Assembly (NCBI GenBank): GCA_003022945.1
Contig: PXRZ01000055.1
Location: 1 to 64,000 of the forward strand
Source: Halobacteriales archaeon QS_8_69_73
GTDB taxonomy: Archaea > Halobacteriota > Halobacteria > Halobacteriales > Haloarculaceae
Length of the DNA stretch: 64,000 nt
Reading direction: 5' to 3'
The notes under the pieces were generated by a model that saw only the letters and a list, made by a program, of their open reading frames with translations, was not told where the DNA came from and made no database searches. Both the position numbers and the translations under genes were made by a program. Of the stretch, positions 31,947-40,342 are shown one piece after another. Each line of letters begins with the position of its first letter. The stretch's first letter is position 1.

Positions 31947-32648
31947 GTGGCCGCCGACTGCGTCGTCTGCGGCGAGCCCGCGGCGGTCAGCGGCGCCTGT
32001 CCGCACTGCGGGGCGGCCTGCTGCGGCGACCACCGGCCGCCGTCGGCCCACGACTGTACGGGGACGGCGGCGGGAACGACGGGCGGCTGGCGACCCGATC
32101 TCGACGGCGCGAGCGTCAACCCGCCGGAACGATCGCCGGCGTCGCTGCTGCGGCCCGGCGTCGGCCTCGGCGTCGTGACGCTGCTGGTCGTCGTCGCGGC
32201 CGTCGGGGCCGTCGCCTACGTCGGTCCCCCCGACGACGGGCTCGACGCCGGCGCCGTCGAGACCGAAACCGAGGCGGCGACCGTCTCCGAGCGGCGGGCG
32301 GCCGGCGTCGGTGCCGTCGAGACGGACCCCGACCTCGCGGCCGTCGCCCGGGCCCACAGCCGCGACATGCGCGACCGGGGGTACGTCGACCACGTCGACC
32401 CCGACGGCGTCGGCCCGCAGGACCGCGCCGAGGCGGCCGGCCTCGATTGTTTCGTCGGCGAGAACATCTATCAGACGCCGCGCGGGGCGCTGGCCGACTC
32501 CGAGCGCGCGCTGGCCGGCCAGGTCGTCCGCGAATGGCTTGACTCGGCGGGCCACCGCGAGACGCTGCTGTCGGAGCGGTACGACCGGCAGGGCGTCGGC
32601 GTCGCCGTCGGCGAGGGCGCCGTCTACGTAACGCAGCTGTTCTGCTGA
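31947..32648 (+). CDS. AN1-type zinc finger plus CAP-domain membrane protein
   Basis: 233 residues from GTG 31947. Residues 5-40 are an AN1-like zinc finger (CVVCGEPAAVSGACPHCGAACCGDHRPPSAHDC). One transmembrane helix follows at about 72-92, then a CAP/SCP-PR1 domain (about 120-233): VARAHSRDMRDRGYVDHVDPDGVG, NIYQTPRG, REWLDSAGHRETLLSERYDRQGVGVAVG, VTQLFC. The conserved His/Glu/His of CAP cavities are present in HVDP, GEN and GHRE. A cytoplasmic zinc finger joined through the membrane to an external CAP domain is a pairing seen in haloarchaea; its role is unknown. The start of the CAP domain (VSERRAAGVGAVETDP) seems slightly short. Confidence 0.82.
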   Translation: MAADCVVCGEPAAVSGACPHCGAACCGDHRPPSAHDCTGTAAGTTGGWRPDLDGASVNPPERSPASLLRPGVGLGVVTLLVVVAAVGAVAYVGPPDDGLDAGAVETETEAATVSERRAAGVGAVETDPDLAAVARAHSRDMRDRGYVDHVDPDGVGPQDRAEAAGLDCFVGENIYQTPRGALADSERALAGQVVREWLDSAGHRETLLSERYDRQGVGVAVGEGAVYVTQLFC

Positions 32649-32681
32649 CCGGGCCGTCGTGCTCGCGGGCGAGCGGCCGGA

Positions 32682-33481
32682 TCAGTCCGTCGCCCGCCGT
32701 GGGTCGTCGGGCCGGCGACCGGACGGAGCCGACGATGGGGCGTCGCTCGTCCCCGTCGTCTCGGGGCGACGACGGCGGTAGTAGGCGACGTGGTAGGCGA
32801 ACGAGACCGCGAAAGCCAGCGGGAGGAGCACGACGGCGAGCACGCCGAGCGCCGCGGCGAGCACGCCGCCGGCCGCGACAGCCCCGGGAGCGGCGTCGCC
32901 GACACCGGCGTGCTGAGCGGGCCGTCGCGAACGACCGCGACGGCCTCCTTCACCGCATCGAGTCCGCCGTCGGCGCCCAGCACCACCGCGACGTCGAGGA
33001 ACTGCTGGATGACCCCGAGGATGAAGGCCACGAGGAAGAAGACGAGAAACAGCAGCGCGACCGCCGCCGACATGCCGGCGAGGGCGCCGGCCGTCGGCTC
33101 GCCGCTTGCCACGCCGCTGGCGGCGAACAGCCCCACGCCGGCGAGGACGGCGACCACCACGAGCGCGATCACGACGGCGAACTGCAGCAGCGTCCACACG
33201 CCGTAGGCGACGACGGCCGACGCGCCGTGGCGTTCGATCCCGTCGGTGAAGTCGCCGAGACTCGTCGACCCCTCGACGGCGGCGTCGCACATCGTGACGA
33301 GGCCGACGAGCGCGACCGGGACAATGACGATTCCGTAGACGAACCCGCCCAGGATCGGAACCAGCGCCACCACGAGGCCGACGAAGAGGACGAGCCCGCT
33401 CCCGGCCGCCCCGAGGAGGACGTTTGGGTTGCGCCGAAGCGCCGCTCCCGCGTCGCCGATCGCGTCGATCGCAGCCCCCAT
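32682..33481 (-). pseudogene. Multi-helix membrane protein (DUF7544-like), frameshifted
   Basis: From ATG 33481 an intact frame gives a polytopic membrane protein (LLGAAGSGLVLFVGLVVALVPI, VALLFLVFFLVAFILGVIQQFLDVAVVLG, then VKEAVAVVRDGPLSTP). Near 32895 the frame breaks, and the last helix and tail (GGVLAAALGVLAVVLLPLAFAVSFAYHVAYYRRRRPE) continue in another frame to a stop at 32682. Total length is not a multiple of three. Some residues at the junction look lost. The general pattern matches haloarchaeal DUF-type glycerophosphoryl-diester-like membrane proteins, but I cannot name the family firmly. Either decayed or a sequencing slip. Confidence 0.6.
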
Positions 33482-33658
33482 GAACGGCCGGTACGAGCGG
33501 CGCAGAATAAAGCTACGGCCGCGCTCACCGTCCGTCCCGCGACGACGGGCGGCGGCCCGACGGGGTCGAGAGCCGTTGGACGGGAGCGCCGCGGCCGCTC
33601 CAAGCGCTCTCGAAGGCAGGAGAACTCGGCTCCGTCGACGGCCGGGTTACGGCCGAGT

Positions 33659-33705
33659 GAGCTACAGCCGGGTGAGCTTACAGTCGGGTGAGCTTACAGC
33701 CGGGT
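33659..33705 (+). repeat. Three tandem 16-bp copies at the 3' end of cspA
   Basis: Units GAGCTACAGCCGGGT, GAGCTTACAGTCGGGT and GAGCTTACAGCCGGGT in direct tandem; a more diverged fourth unit precedes them. Read on the minus strand each unit repeats the last codons and stop of cspA (LTRL-stop), so the gene end has been duplicated two or three times beyond its stop codon. Confidence 0.8.
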
Positions 33706-33888
33706 GAGGTCCTTCGCGCGCGGTCCCTTGTCGGCCTCGACGATCTCGAATTCGACCTCCTGGCCCTCCTCGAGGTCGGGGCCGCCGACGTCTTCCATGT
33801 GGAAGAACACGTCCTCGTCCGCCTCGTCCGTCTCGATGAATCCGTAGCCGCCGGTGTCGTTGAAGAAGTCGACCGTTCCAGTTGCCAT
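33694..33888 (-). CDS. cspA: Cold shock domain protein CspA-like
   Basis: 64 residues, a single CSD beta-barrel. RNP1-like GYGFIETD and RNP2-like DVFFHMED are both present with the aromatic residues that stack on nucleic-acid bases. Start ATG 33888 (MATGTVDFFNDTGG); the track start at 33957 is too long for the family. It binds single-stranded RNA/DNA as a chaperone and anti-terminator. The 3' end overlaps the third unit of a tandem 16-bp repeat. A CATATATTA stretch just upstream is AT-rich but too near the ATG to be a normal leaderless TATA box. Confidence 0.92.
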   Translation of the reverse strand: MATGTVDFFNDTGGYGFIETDEADEDVFFHMEDVGGPDLEEGQEVEFEIVEADKGPRAKDLTRL

Positions 33889-33941
33889 CTCGCGTAATAT
33901 ATGAGCAGCCCGGGACATAATCCTTGCGAGACGGCCGCCGG

Positions 33942-35111
33942 TCACCGGCCGGCCCACAGCAGGGCGACGGCGGCGGCGACCAGCAGGCCCGCGAGGGCGG
34001 CGAAGGCGACGGTAAAGTCGAGGCGGTCGGCGACGACGCCGACGAAGGCCGGCCCGAGGCTGCCGATCCCGAGAAACAGTGTTCGAGCGGCGCCGAGGTC
34101 CGCGCCGGCGTCGGCGTCCGGGGCGGCGTCGAGCAGGATGGCGTCGATGACGGGAAACTGTGTCTTATAGCCGAGGGCAAAGACGACGATGGTGGCGGCG
34201 ACGGCGACGGTAGAGTCGGCGACGACGAGCCCCCCGAGGGCGGCCGCCGCCAGCAGCATGCCGACGACGGCGACGGTCCGACGGCGGAATCGGTCGCTGA
34301 GCGCACCGGAGACGGGCTTGACCGCCAGTCCGACGGCGAAAAGCAGCGCGAAACCGCCGCCGGCCAGCGCCGGCGAGAACCCCTTCGTCGCGCGGAGGTA
34401 CTCCGGCAGGAAGTTGAGCACGCCGTTGACCATGAAATAAAAGCAGACGAAGGCGACGATGGTCCGGCGTCGTCGCGGCGTCGCTAGCAGTCGGCACAGC
34501 GTCGCGACGACGGGCAGCTCGGCGCGGCGGACGACGTACGGCTCGCGGTTCCAGGCGGCGAACGGCACCAGCAGCCCGAACAACAGGACCGCGACGGGGG
34601 CGAAGACAGCCCGCCAGGAGGCGACGGCGATGGCGGCGACGGCCGCCCCCGACGCCAGGATGCCGCCGAGGTCCGTGCCGGCGCTGAACACGCCCAGCGC
34701 CCGCCCGCGGCGCTCGACGAACAGATCCGACAGCAGCGCCCGCGAGGGGATGGCGTACAGCCCCTTGCCGACGCCGAAGACGGCCATTCCGGCCAGCAGC
34801 GTCGCCAGGCCGGCGGCACCGCCCAATAGCAGACAGCCGGCTCCGAGGACGACGAACGACGGCGCCAGCAGCGTCGCCCGGCTCCACTCGTCGGAGAGCC
34901 GGCCGCTGGGGTACTGGAAGACGGCGTAGACCCCCTGCAGGACCGCGAGGGCGGCGCCGGCGCCGGACAGCGACAGCCCCAGGTCCGCCCGGATCTCCGG
35001 CAGCAGCGGCGGCACGGCGAACCGGGCCAGCTGGAGCGTCGCCCACGCTAGCGCCGTCACCGCCAGCATCCGGCCGGTGTGGCCGCCGACCAGTCGCTCG
35101 TCGCCCGACAC
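33942..35111 (-). CDS. MFS transporter
   Basis: 389 residues with about 12 transmembrane helices. MFS markers: the loop 2-3 motif A variant (GRLSDEWSRATLL), the domain-5 GVGKGLYAIPSRALLSDLF, and the second-half equivalent GALSDRFRRRTVAVVGM. Likely a proton-coupled efflux or uptake carrier; the helix-1 and helix-4 Arg/Glu pattern does not define a substrate. ATG at 35111 or an internal ATG 14 codons later (MLAVTALAWATL). Runs in the same direction as cspA, 53 bp upstream of it. Confidence 0.85.
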   Translation of the reverse strand: MSGDERLVGGHTGRMLAVTALAWATLQLARFAVPPLLPEIRADLGLSLSGAGAALAVLQGVYAVFQYPSGRLSDEWSRATLLAPSFVVLGAGCLLLGGAAGLATLLAGMAVFGVGKGLYAIPSRALLSDLFVERRGRALGVFSAGTDLGGILASGAAVAAIAVASWRAVFAPVAVLLFGLLVPFAAWNREPYVVRRAELPVVATLCRLLATPRRRRTIVAFVCFYFMVNGVLNFLPEYLRATKGFSPALAGGGFALLFAVGLAVKPVSGALSDRFRRRTVAVVGMLLAAAALGGLVVADSTVAVAATIVVFALGYKTQFPVIDAILLDAAPDADAGADLGAARTLFLGIGSLGPAFVGVVADRLDFTVAFAALAGLLVAAAVALLWAGR

Positions 35112-35389
35112 GCCGCGTCGTCAGCCGGCGAGACATTTCCGTCCACGGATACCGGCCGACGACATCGGCACTGCCCGGGTCCGACTCGAGGTACACCGGC
35201 ACCGGTGACGCTCGACTGCGACACCCGCGACCGGACCGTCCCGGGCGAGGAGGCCGTCCGGCGGAAGACGATCGTCGGCCGCGATCCAGCGGCGTGGTAG
35301 ACGCTCCGCTGTCCGGGCTGCGGGAACCGACCGGAGACGATGCCCGTCGCAGACGAGTGATTTTTACTGCGGCCGGGCGACGCTCCGCC

Positions 35390-35899
35390 GTGTTCCGCGT
35401 CGCGCGCGAGACCGGCCCCGCGCTTCTCGTCCCGGCGGCGTGGGCGGTCGTCGCCGCCGCCCACGTCGACGTCGTCGCCGACCGCACCCTCCTCATCGCC
35501 CACGCCGTGATGACTACCCTATTGGTCGTCTTCGCGGTCACCGGCCGCGCCGATATGCGGGAGGGGACGCTCCGGGTGTGGTGGGTCGTCATCGCCGTCG
35601 GCGTCGTCCCGGCAGCGGCCGGGACCGCCGGGCTCGCCGCCGGGAACGCCGCGCTCCGGGCAGTAGCGCTGTACGGCTGGATGCTGCTGCCGGCGGTCGG
35701 CCTCGTCGACACCGGCCGCCGCGTCCCGCGGGCGAGCGTCCGTTATCTCGGCGGGGCCGTCCTCTGCGTGATCGGCGCCACCGTCCACGCGGTCGCGGGG
35801 GCGCTGCCGGTCGCGACATCGACGGCCGCCGTCGCCGGCGTCGCCGTGGTCGGCGCCGGCCAGAGCGCCGGCATCCTCGACGCCGTCGTCCGGTACTGA
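35390..35899 (+). CDS. Six-helix membrane protein, unknown
   Basis: 169 residues from GTG 35390, preceded by GATTTTTACTG about 28 bp upstream (TATA-like). Six hydrophobic segments rich in Ala and Val (PAAWAVVAAAHVDVV, LLIAHAVMTTLLVVFAVTG, VWWVVIAVGVVPAAAGTAG and others). No transporter motif. Seems a native, intact gene. The 280-bp gap upstream (35112-35389) shows a weak coding-like patch (GEEAVRRKTIVGRDPAAW) but no gene. Confidence 0.62.
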   Translation: MFRVARETGPALLVPAAWAVVAAAHVDVVADRTLLIAHAVMTTLLVVFAVTGRADMREGTLRVWWVVIAVGVVPAAAGTAGLAAGNAALRAVALYGWMLLPAVGLVDTGRRVPRASVRYLGGAVLCVIGATVHAVAGALPVATSTAAVAGVAVVGAGQSAGILDAVVRY

Positions 35900-36002
35900 G
35901 CGGGGGGTCGACCGACGGCCGGACCCGCACCTCCGTGCCACCCCAACCCTCTTGTCGGATCGGGAGCCACCGTCGGATGGAGCCGCCCGGCTCCGTGAGC
36001 CC

Positions 36003-36585
36003 ATGGATCTCGAGGAGTTCGAGCGCCGACACCGGCCGACGGACTCGGAGGAACCGTTCCAGCTGGAGAACAGCTACACCCTCGACGTCGCCGTCGACGG
36101 GGCGGCGACGGCGAAGGCGGGGACGATGGTGGCCTACACCGGCGACCTCTCCTTCACCGGACAGGCTTCCGCCGAGGGCGGCATCACCGGCTTCCTGAAG
36201 GAGGCCACCTCCGGCGAGGGGACGCCCGTGATGCGCGTCGAAGGACAGGGCCACGTCTACCTCGCCGACCGCCGCAAGAAGGTGCAGGTCCTGCGACTCG
36301 GCGACGGCGAGTCGATCACCGTCAACGGCGAGGATGTCCTCGCCTTCGAGGAGGAGGTCGCCTACGAGGTCGGCCGCGGTCACGACCCACGGCGATCCGA
36401 CGGTCCTGTCGCCGCCGGTCGCGACGGACCCCGCCGCGACCGTCGCCTGGAGCGACACCACACCGGACGTCGAGGTCAATGCCGGCCTCTCGGACATGGT
36501 CGGCCAGGAGTCCGGCGAACGACTCCAGATGGAGTTCACCGGCGAGACGGGGTTCGTCGTCGTCCAGCCGTACGAGGAGCCGTAG
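36003..36585 (+). pseudogene. AIM24 family protein with central out-of-frame deletion
   Basis: From ATG 36003 the frame is a normal AIM24-like beta protein (FQLENSYTLDVAVDGAATAKAGTMVAYTGDLSFTGQASAEGG, VYLADRRKKVQVLRLGDGESITVNGEDVLAF). After VAYEV, near 36376, the frame changes and picks up at AVTTHGDPTVLSPPVATDPAATVAWSD and QESGERLQMEFTGETGFVVVQPYEEP. About 20-25 residues that normally bridge these parts (a Gly-rich strand pair) are missing. AIM24 proteins form Trp-RNA-binding-attenuation-like beta folds; function in archaea is unknown. The loss makes this a probable pseudogene. Confidence 0.78.
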
Positions 36586-36707
36586 CGGCCGTCGGCGGCA
36601 CGGCCCATCTGTTTCGTCCGCTCGACCGCCGACCCGTATCTCGACGTACCTCGTTCCATCGCCCTGCCGAACGAGGGAATCGAATTATCGGTCACCGACA
36701 GCCGCCC

Positions 36708-37471
36708 CTACCGGAGCGCCTCGACCACCTCCGTCACCCGCCGCTCGTCGACCGGTGCGGTCGTCTCGCCGCCTTCCTTCAGCGCGGTGCCGACGATCGC
36801 GCCGTCGGCCGTCGACAGCAGCGCCGTGTCGTCGGCGCGGGGGCGACCGCGTCGCGGGCGTCGGTGGCCGCCGCGAGCGTCGACTCCGCGGTCGTCCGGC
36901 CGGTCGCGGGGCCGCTGACGACGACCGCGTCGGCCAACCCCCGCTCGCAGGCGTCCCGGACGGCCCCGCGGACCGACCGCTCGCCGAGCGGAGCGGAGTG
37001 TTTCACGTCGACATCTGCCCAGACGGCAACGTCGGCGTCGAGCCGCTCCCGCAGTCGGAGCGTCTCGTGGGCCCGGCCCTCGAGGAGCCCCTGGTCGGCG
37101 ACGCGGGCGCCGACGTGGACGTTGACCCGGAGGAAGTCGCCGCCGGCGGCCGCGGCGACCGACAGCGCCGCTGCGGCGTCGTTCCGGAGGACGTTGACAC
37201 CGACGGGCCGATCGACGGCCTCGACGACGGCCCGCGTCGCCCGCGTCATCCCGGCGACGGTGTGCTTCGGGACGTCTTCGGGGTGGTACGGGGCGTCCCC
37301 GAGGTTCTCGATAATAATCCCGTCGACGCCGCCGGCGGCCAGCGCCTCGGCGTCGGCGACCGCCCGCTCGATGACCCCATCGAGGTCGTCGCCGCCGGGC
37401 GCACCCGGCAGCGGCGGCAGGTGGACCATCCCGACGACCGGCTTCGCCGCGTCGAACGCGTCGAATCCCAT
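36708..37471 (-). pseudogene. btpA: BtpA family TIM barrel with out-of-frame deletion
   Basis: From ATG 37471 (MGFDAFDAAKPVVGMVHLPPLPGAPG) the frame follows the BtpA family closely: GGVDGIIIENLGDAPYHPEDVPKHTVAGMT, GVNVLRNDAAAALSVAAAAGGDFLRVNVHVGARVADQG, VWADVDVKHSAPLGERS. After ARDAVAP, near 36835, the frame breaks; it resumes with ADGAIVGTALKEGGETTAPVDERRVTEVVEALR and a stop at 36708. The strand VPVxVGSGxTPEN, which binds phosphate in this TIM barrel, is missing, around a dozen residues. BtpA-like proteins relate to thylakoid assembly factors in cyanobacteria; in archaea the role is open. Probably non-functional. Confidence 0.8.
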
Positions 37472-37484
37472 GCCACTCCGCCGG

Positions 37485-37937
37485 CTACTCCCGGTAGCCG
37501 ACGTCGTCGTCGCGGCGGTAGTAACCGTGGACCGACCGCTCGCCCTCGCCGCCGGGCGGCGCGCCGACGAAGACGCCGAGCTTGCCGACGTCGGGGTAGA
37601 CGGTCACGTCCGGCTCCGTCATCGTCGAGATTTCAGGTACCGCAGCGGGCCCTCGGAGTCGTCGACGACGCGGTGGGCGCCGCGCTCGTCGGCCGGCAGC
37701 GCGGCGTAGACGCCGGCCGACAGCGATAGCTCCTCGGCGTCGAGCCGGAGCCGCCCCTCGCCCGACAGGACGAACAGCGCCTCCTCGTTGCCGGTGTGGT
37801 AGTGGTACGGCCACGACCGCTCGCCGGCCGGCAGCTCGTAAAGGCTGCAGCCGAGCCGGTCGCCGTCGGTCGCGGCGGCGAGCTTCTTCCGACGGAGATT
37901 GGTGTCGTCGACGGTCGTCCGCGTCGATCGTGCCCAT
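37485..37937 (-). pseudogene. Cupin protein with two frameshifts
   Basis: From ATG 37937 come MGTIDADD, then an extra base near 37910 shifts into DDTNLRRKKLAAATDGDRLGCSLYELPAGERSWPYHYHTGNEEALFVLSGEGRLRLD. The frame slips again near 37625 after LRYL, returning at ISTMTEPDVTVYPDVGKLGVFVGAPPGG to a stop at 37485. The metal-binding cupin motif 1 (HYHTGNEEALFVLSGEG) is complete. The two indels are single-base sized, so sequencing error is possible, but the cupin lies next to two deletion-damaged genes. Related haloarchaeal cupins are single-domain mononuclear metal proteins of unknown substrate. Confidence 0.7.
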
Positions 37938-38016
37938 GCCGGCGGCTCTCGGCGGCGGCAACAAAAACACGACGGGCAATCGTGGGCTTGATGCCGGCCC
38001 GCGACGCCGGACCGAT

Positions 38017-39042
38017 GTGCAGCGCCGCGACGCCGCCGCGACGGCCGCCGGACTCGGCGCCGGTGGTGCGGTCCTGCTCGTGCTCGTGGTCGTCGCCGGC
38101 GGCGACGCCGTCGTCGGCGCGCTCGGGCGGGCGGCACCGGCGCTCGCGGCGGCCGTCGCGGCGACCATCCTCGGGTGGCTCTGTCTGTGGGGCGTCGGCT
38201 TCCGGGCGGTGGCGACCGCGACCGGCGCCGACGTCGGCCTCGTCGACGCGGTGCTCGTCACCGCGGGAGCGGCCTTCGCCGACCACGTCACCCCGTTCGG
38301 ACAGGCCGGCGGCGAGCCGGCGACGGCGCTGCTGCTGTCGGACGTCGCCGGGACGCCGGTCGAGCGGGCGCTGGCGGCCGTCAGTAGCTTCGACGCGCTC
38401 AACGTGCCGCCGTCGCTGACGTTCGCGGCGGTCGGCGTCGGCTACTACGCCGCCGTCGCGGCCCTCGACGCGACGCTGCGGGCCGTCGCCGCCGGCCTCG
38501 CCGTCGTCGCGGCCGCGGCGCCGCCGCTCGTAGTGCTGGCGTGGCGCCGCCGGAAGGGCCTCGAGCGGGCGCTGGTCCAGGCGGTGACGCCGCCGGCGCG
38601 GCTCGCCGGCCGGCTGCTGCCGCGGGTCGACCCGCCCGACCGGTCGGCCGTCGCGGCCCGGGTGGGCGGGTTCCGCGGCGCCGTCGAGTCCGTCGCCGCC
38701 GACCGCCGTCGGCTGGCGGTCGCGCTGACCTGCTCGGCGGCCGGCTGGCTCTCGCAGGTCGTCGGCCTGTGGCTGGCGCTGCGGGCCGTCGGCGTCGCCG
38801 TCCCGCTCTACGTCCCGCTGTTCGTCGTCCCGCTGGGGACGGTCGGGTCGGCGCTGCCGACGCCCGGCGGGCTGGGCGGGATCGAGCCCGTCCAGGTCGG
38901 CCTGCTGACGGCGGCGACGACGGCGACGGCCGCGAGCCTGACGGCGGCGGTCCTGCTGTTCAGCGTCGGTGGCTTCCTGCTGACGACGTCGGTCGGCGCG
39001 GCCGCCGTCGCCGCCCTCGGGGCCCGCGGCCGCGTCGGCTGA
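38017..39042 (+). CDS. Flippase-like membrane protein (LPG synthase TM/UPF0104)
   Basis: 341 residues from GTG 38017 (the track's 37930 start adds a nonhydrophobic tail overlapping the cupin start). About eight transmembrane helices in the lysylphosphatidylglycerol-synthase TM / AglD-like arrangement. Family marks are ADHVTPFGQAGGEPATALLLS in the first half and the glycine-rich GSALPTPGGLGGIEPVQVGLL near the end. Such proteins act in lipid or glycan translocation (AglR/AglD-like context) with no soluble enzyme domain. It begins a run of surface-glycan type genes: two sulfatase-fold hydrolases and a glycosyltransferase follow. Confidence 0.82.
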   Translation: MQRRDAAATAAGLGAGGAVLLVLVVVAGGDAVVGALGRAAPALAAAVAATILGWLCLWGVGFRAVATATGADVGLVDAVLVTAGAAFADHVTPFGQAGGEPATALLLSDVAGTPVERALAAVSSFDALNVPPSLTFAAVGVGYYAAVAALDATLRAVAAGLAVVAAAAPPLVVLAWRRRKGLERALVQAVTPPARLAGRLLPRVDPPDRSAVAARVGGFRGAVESVAADRRRLAVALTCSAAGWLSQVVGLWLALRAVGVAVPLYVPLFVVPLGTVGSALPTPGGLGGIEPVQVGLLTAATTATAASLTAAVLLFSVGGFLLTTSVGAAAVAALGARGRVG

Positions 39043-39049
39043 CCGTCGA

Positions 39050-40297
39050 CTACCGGTAGCCGAGTGCCCGGAGCCGGTCGTCGACGTCGAGCCGGTCGCC
39101 CTCGCCCAACTCGGCGTCGGGGAACCGCCGCCGCAGCGCCGCGACCCGCTCGGGGTCGGGGTCGACGACGGGGTCCAGCTCCTCAGGGTCGGCCTCGAGG
39201 TCGTACAGCGTCGCCGGCCACGCCCGATCGGGGTGCTCGACGTACTTCCGGCCGTCGGCGCGGACGGCCCGCGCCCAGTTGGCCCGCCGCCGCATCGAGG
39301 CGCCGCAGGCCCGCACGTACGCCGGCCGGTCGTCGACCGCGCCGGGCGGCAGCAGCGACGCGCCGTCCAGCCCCTCAGGGATGTCGACGCCGGCCGCCGA
39401 CAGCAGCGTCGGCAGAACGTCCACCTGGCGGGTCGTCGCGTCCACGGTCGCCGGCTCGATGCCCGGGCCGGACAGCAGAAAGGGGACGTTGGCCGCGAAG
39501 TCGAAGACGTTCTCGCCGTGACCGTTCTCGAGGTAGTGGTCGGCGACGTCGGCGCCGCGGTCGGCCAGCGCGCGGTTGAGCCGGCGGACCGGCCCGCGGG
39601 TGTCGACCCCGCCGTAGTACTTCAGCGCGTCCCGCAGCGACTTCAGCCCGAGCCGGAGCGAGCTGTGACGGTTCGTGATCGACTCGCCGTGGTCGCCGTG
39701 GACGGCCACGAGCGTCCCGTCGGGCGGCGCCTCCAGTAGCGCCTCGAGCTCGCGGTCCAGTGCCGACAGCGCCCGCGCGTACGGCGTCTCGCCGTACCGC
39801 GGCTCGTCGAAGGCCGGCGGGACGTGGACATCCTCGTGGAGCTCCCAGAGGTGGAGGTAGGCGGCGAACGGCTCCGGCAGCGCGGCCAGCCGCTCTTCGG
39901 CCGTTTCCCGCCAGGGGCCGAACAGCGACGCCTCGGGCTCGCGGTAGCGGTAGTCGTCGAAGCCGCGGTCCAAGCCCGTCTCGGCGACCAACGGCCCGGT
40001 GACGAGCGCCGCGGTGTGGTAGCCAGCGTCGCCAAACCGGCCGGCGAACGTCGGCACGTCGTCGGCGAGGGGGCCGACGTCCAGCGAGAGGATCCCGTGC
40101 CGCTCGGCGTCGGTCCCGGTCAGCAGACTCGCCACACAGGGGCTGGTCGTGGTCGCGGCGGCGTACATTTCGGTCGCCGTCAACGCCGACTCCCGGAGGG
40201 AATCGAGGAAGGGCGTGTCGGCGGCCGGCCCGGCGACGTGGTCCTGTCGGAGGCAGTCGACGCAGACGACGAGAACGTTCAGACGGTCGACGGACAC
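39050..40297 (-). CDS. Sulfatase-fold hydrolase (alkaline phosphatase superfamily)
   Basis: 415 residues from GTG 40297 (VSVDRLNVLVVCVDCLRQDHV), with a possible longer start at 40324. Metal Asp in CVDCLRQDH, nucleophile loop TTTSPCVASLLTGTDAERHG (Cys in the CxxS context, a candidate for formylglycine), and VHGDHGESI for the second metal site. Ends with the common LRALGYR. No signal peptide, so it probably acts in the cytoplasm or on the inner membrane face. It may trim sulfate or phosphate groups from glycan or lipid precursors. It is transcribed in the same direction as the second sulfatase-fold gene upstream. Confidence 0.82.
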   Translation of the reverse strand: MSVDRLNVLVVCVDCLRQDHVAGPAADTPFLDSLRESALTATEMYAAATTTSPCVASLLTGTDAERHGILSLDVGPLADDVPTFAGRFGDAGYHTAALVTGPLVAETGLDRGFDDYRYREPEASLFGPWRETAEERLAALPEPFAAYLHLWELHEDVHVPPAFDEPRYGETPYARALSALDRELEALLEAPPDGTLVAVHGDHGESITNRHSSLRLGLKSLRDALKYYGGVDTRGPVRRLNRALADRGADVADHYLENGHGENVFDFAANVPFLLSGPGIEPATVDATTRQVDVLPTLLSAAGVDIPEGLDGASLLPPGAVDDRPAYVRACGASMRRRANWARAVRADGRKYVEHPDRAWPATLYDLEADPEELDPVVDPDPERVAALRRRFPDAELGEGDRLDVDDRLRALGYR

Positions 40298-40342
40298 GCT
40301 ACAACCCGCGACGGCGGCCGACAAGACGGTTGCGTTCCGCGG

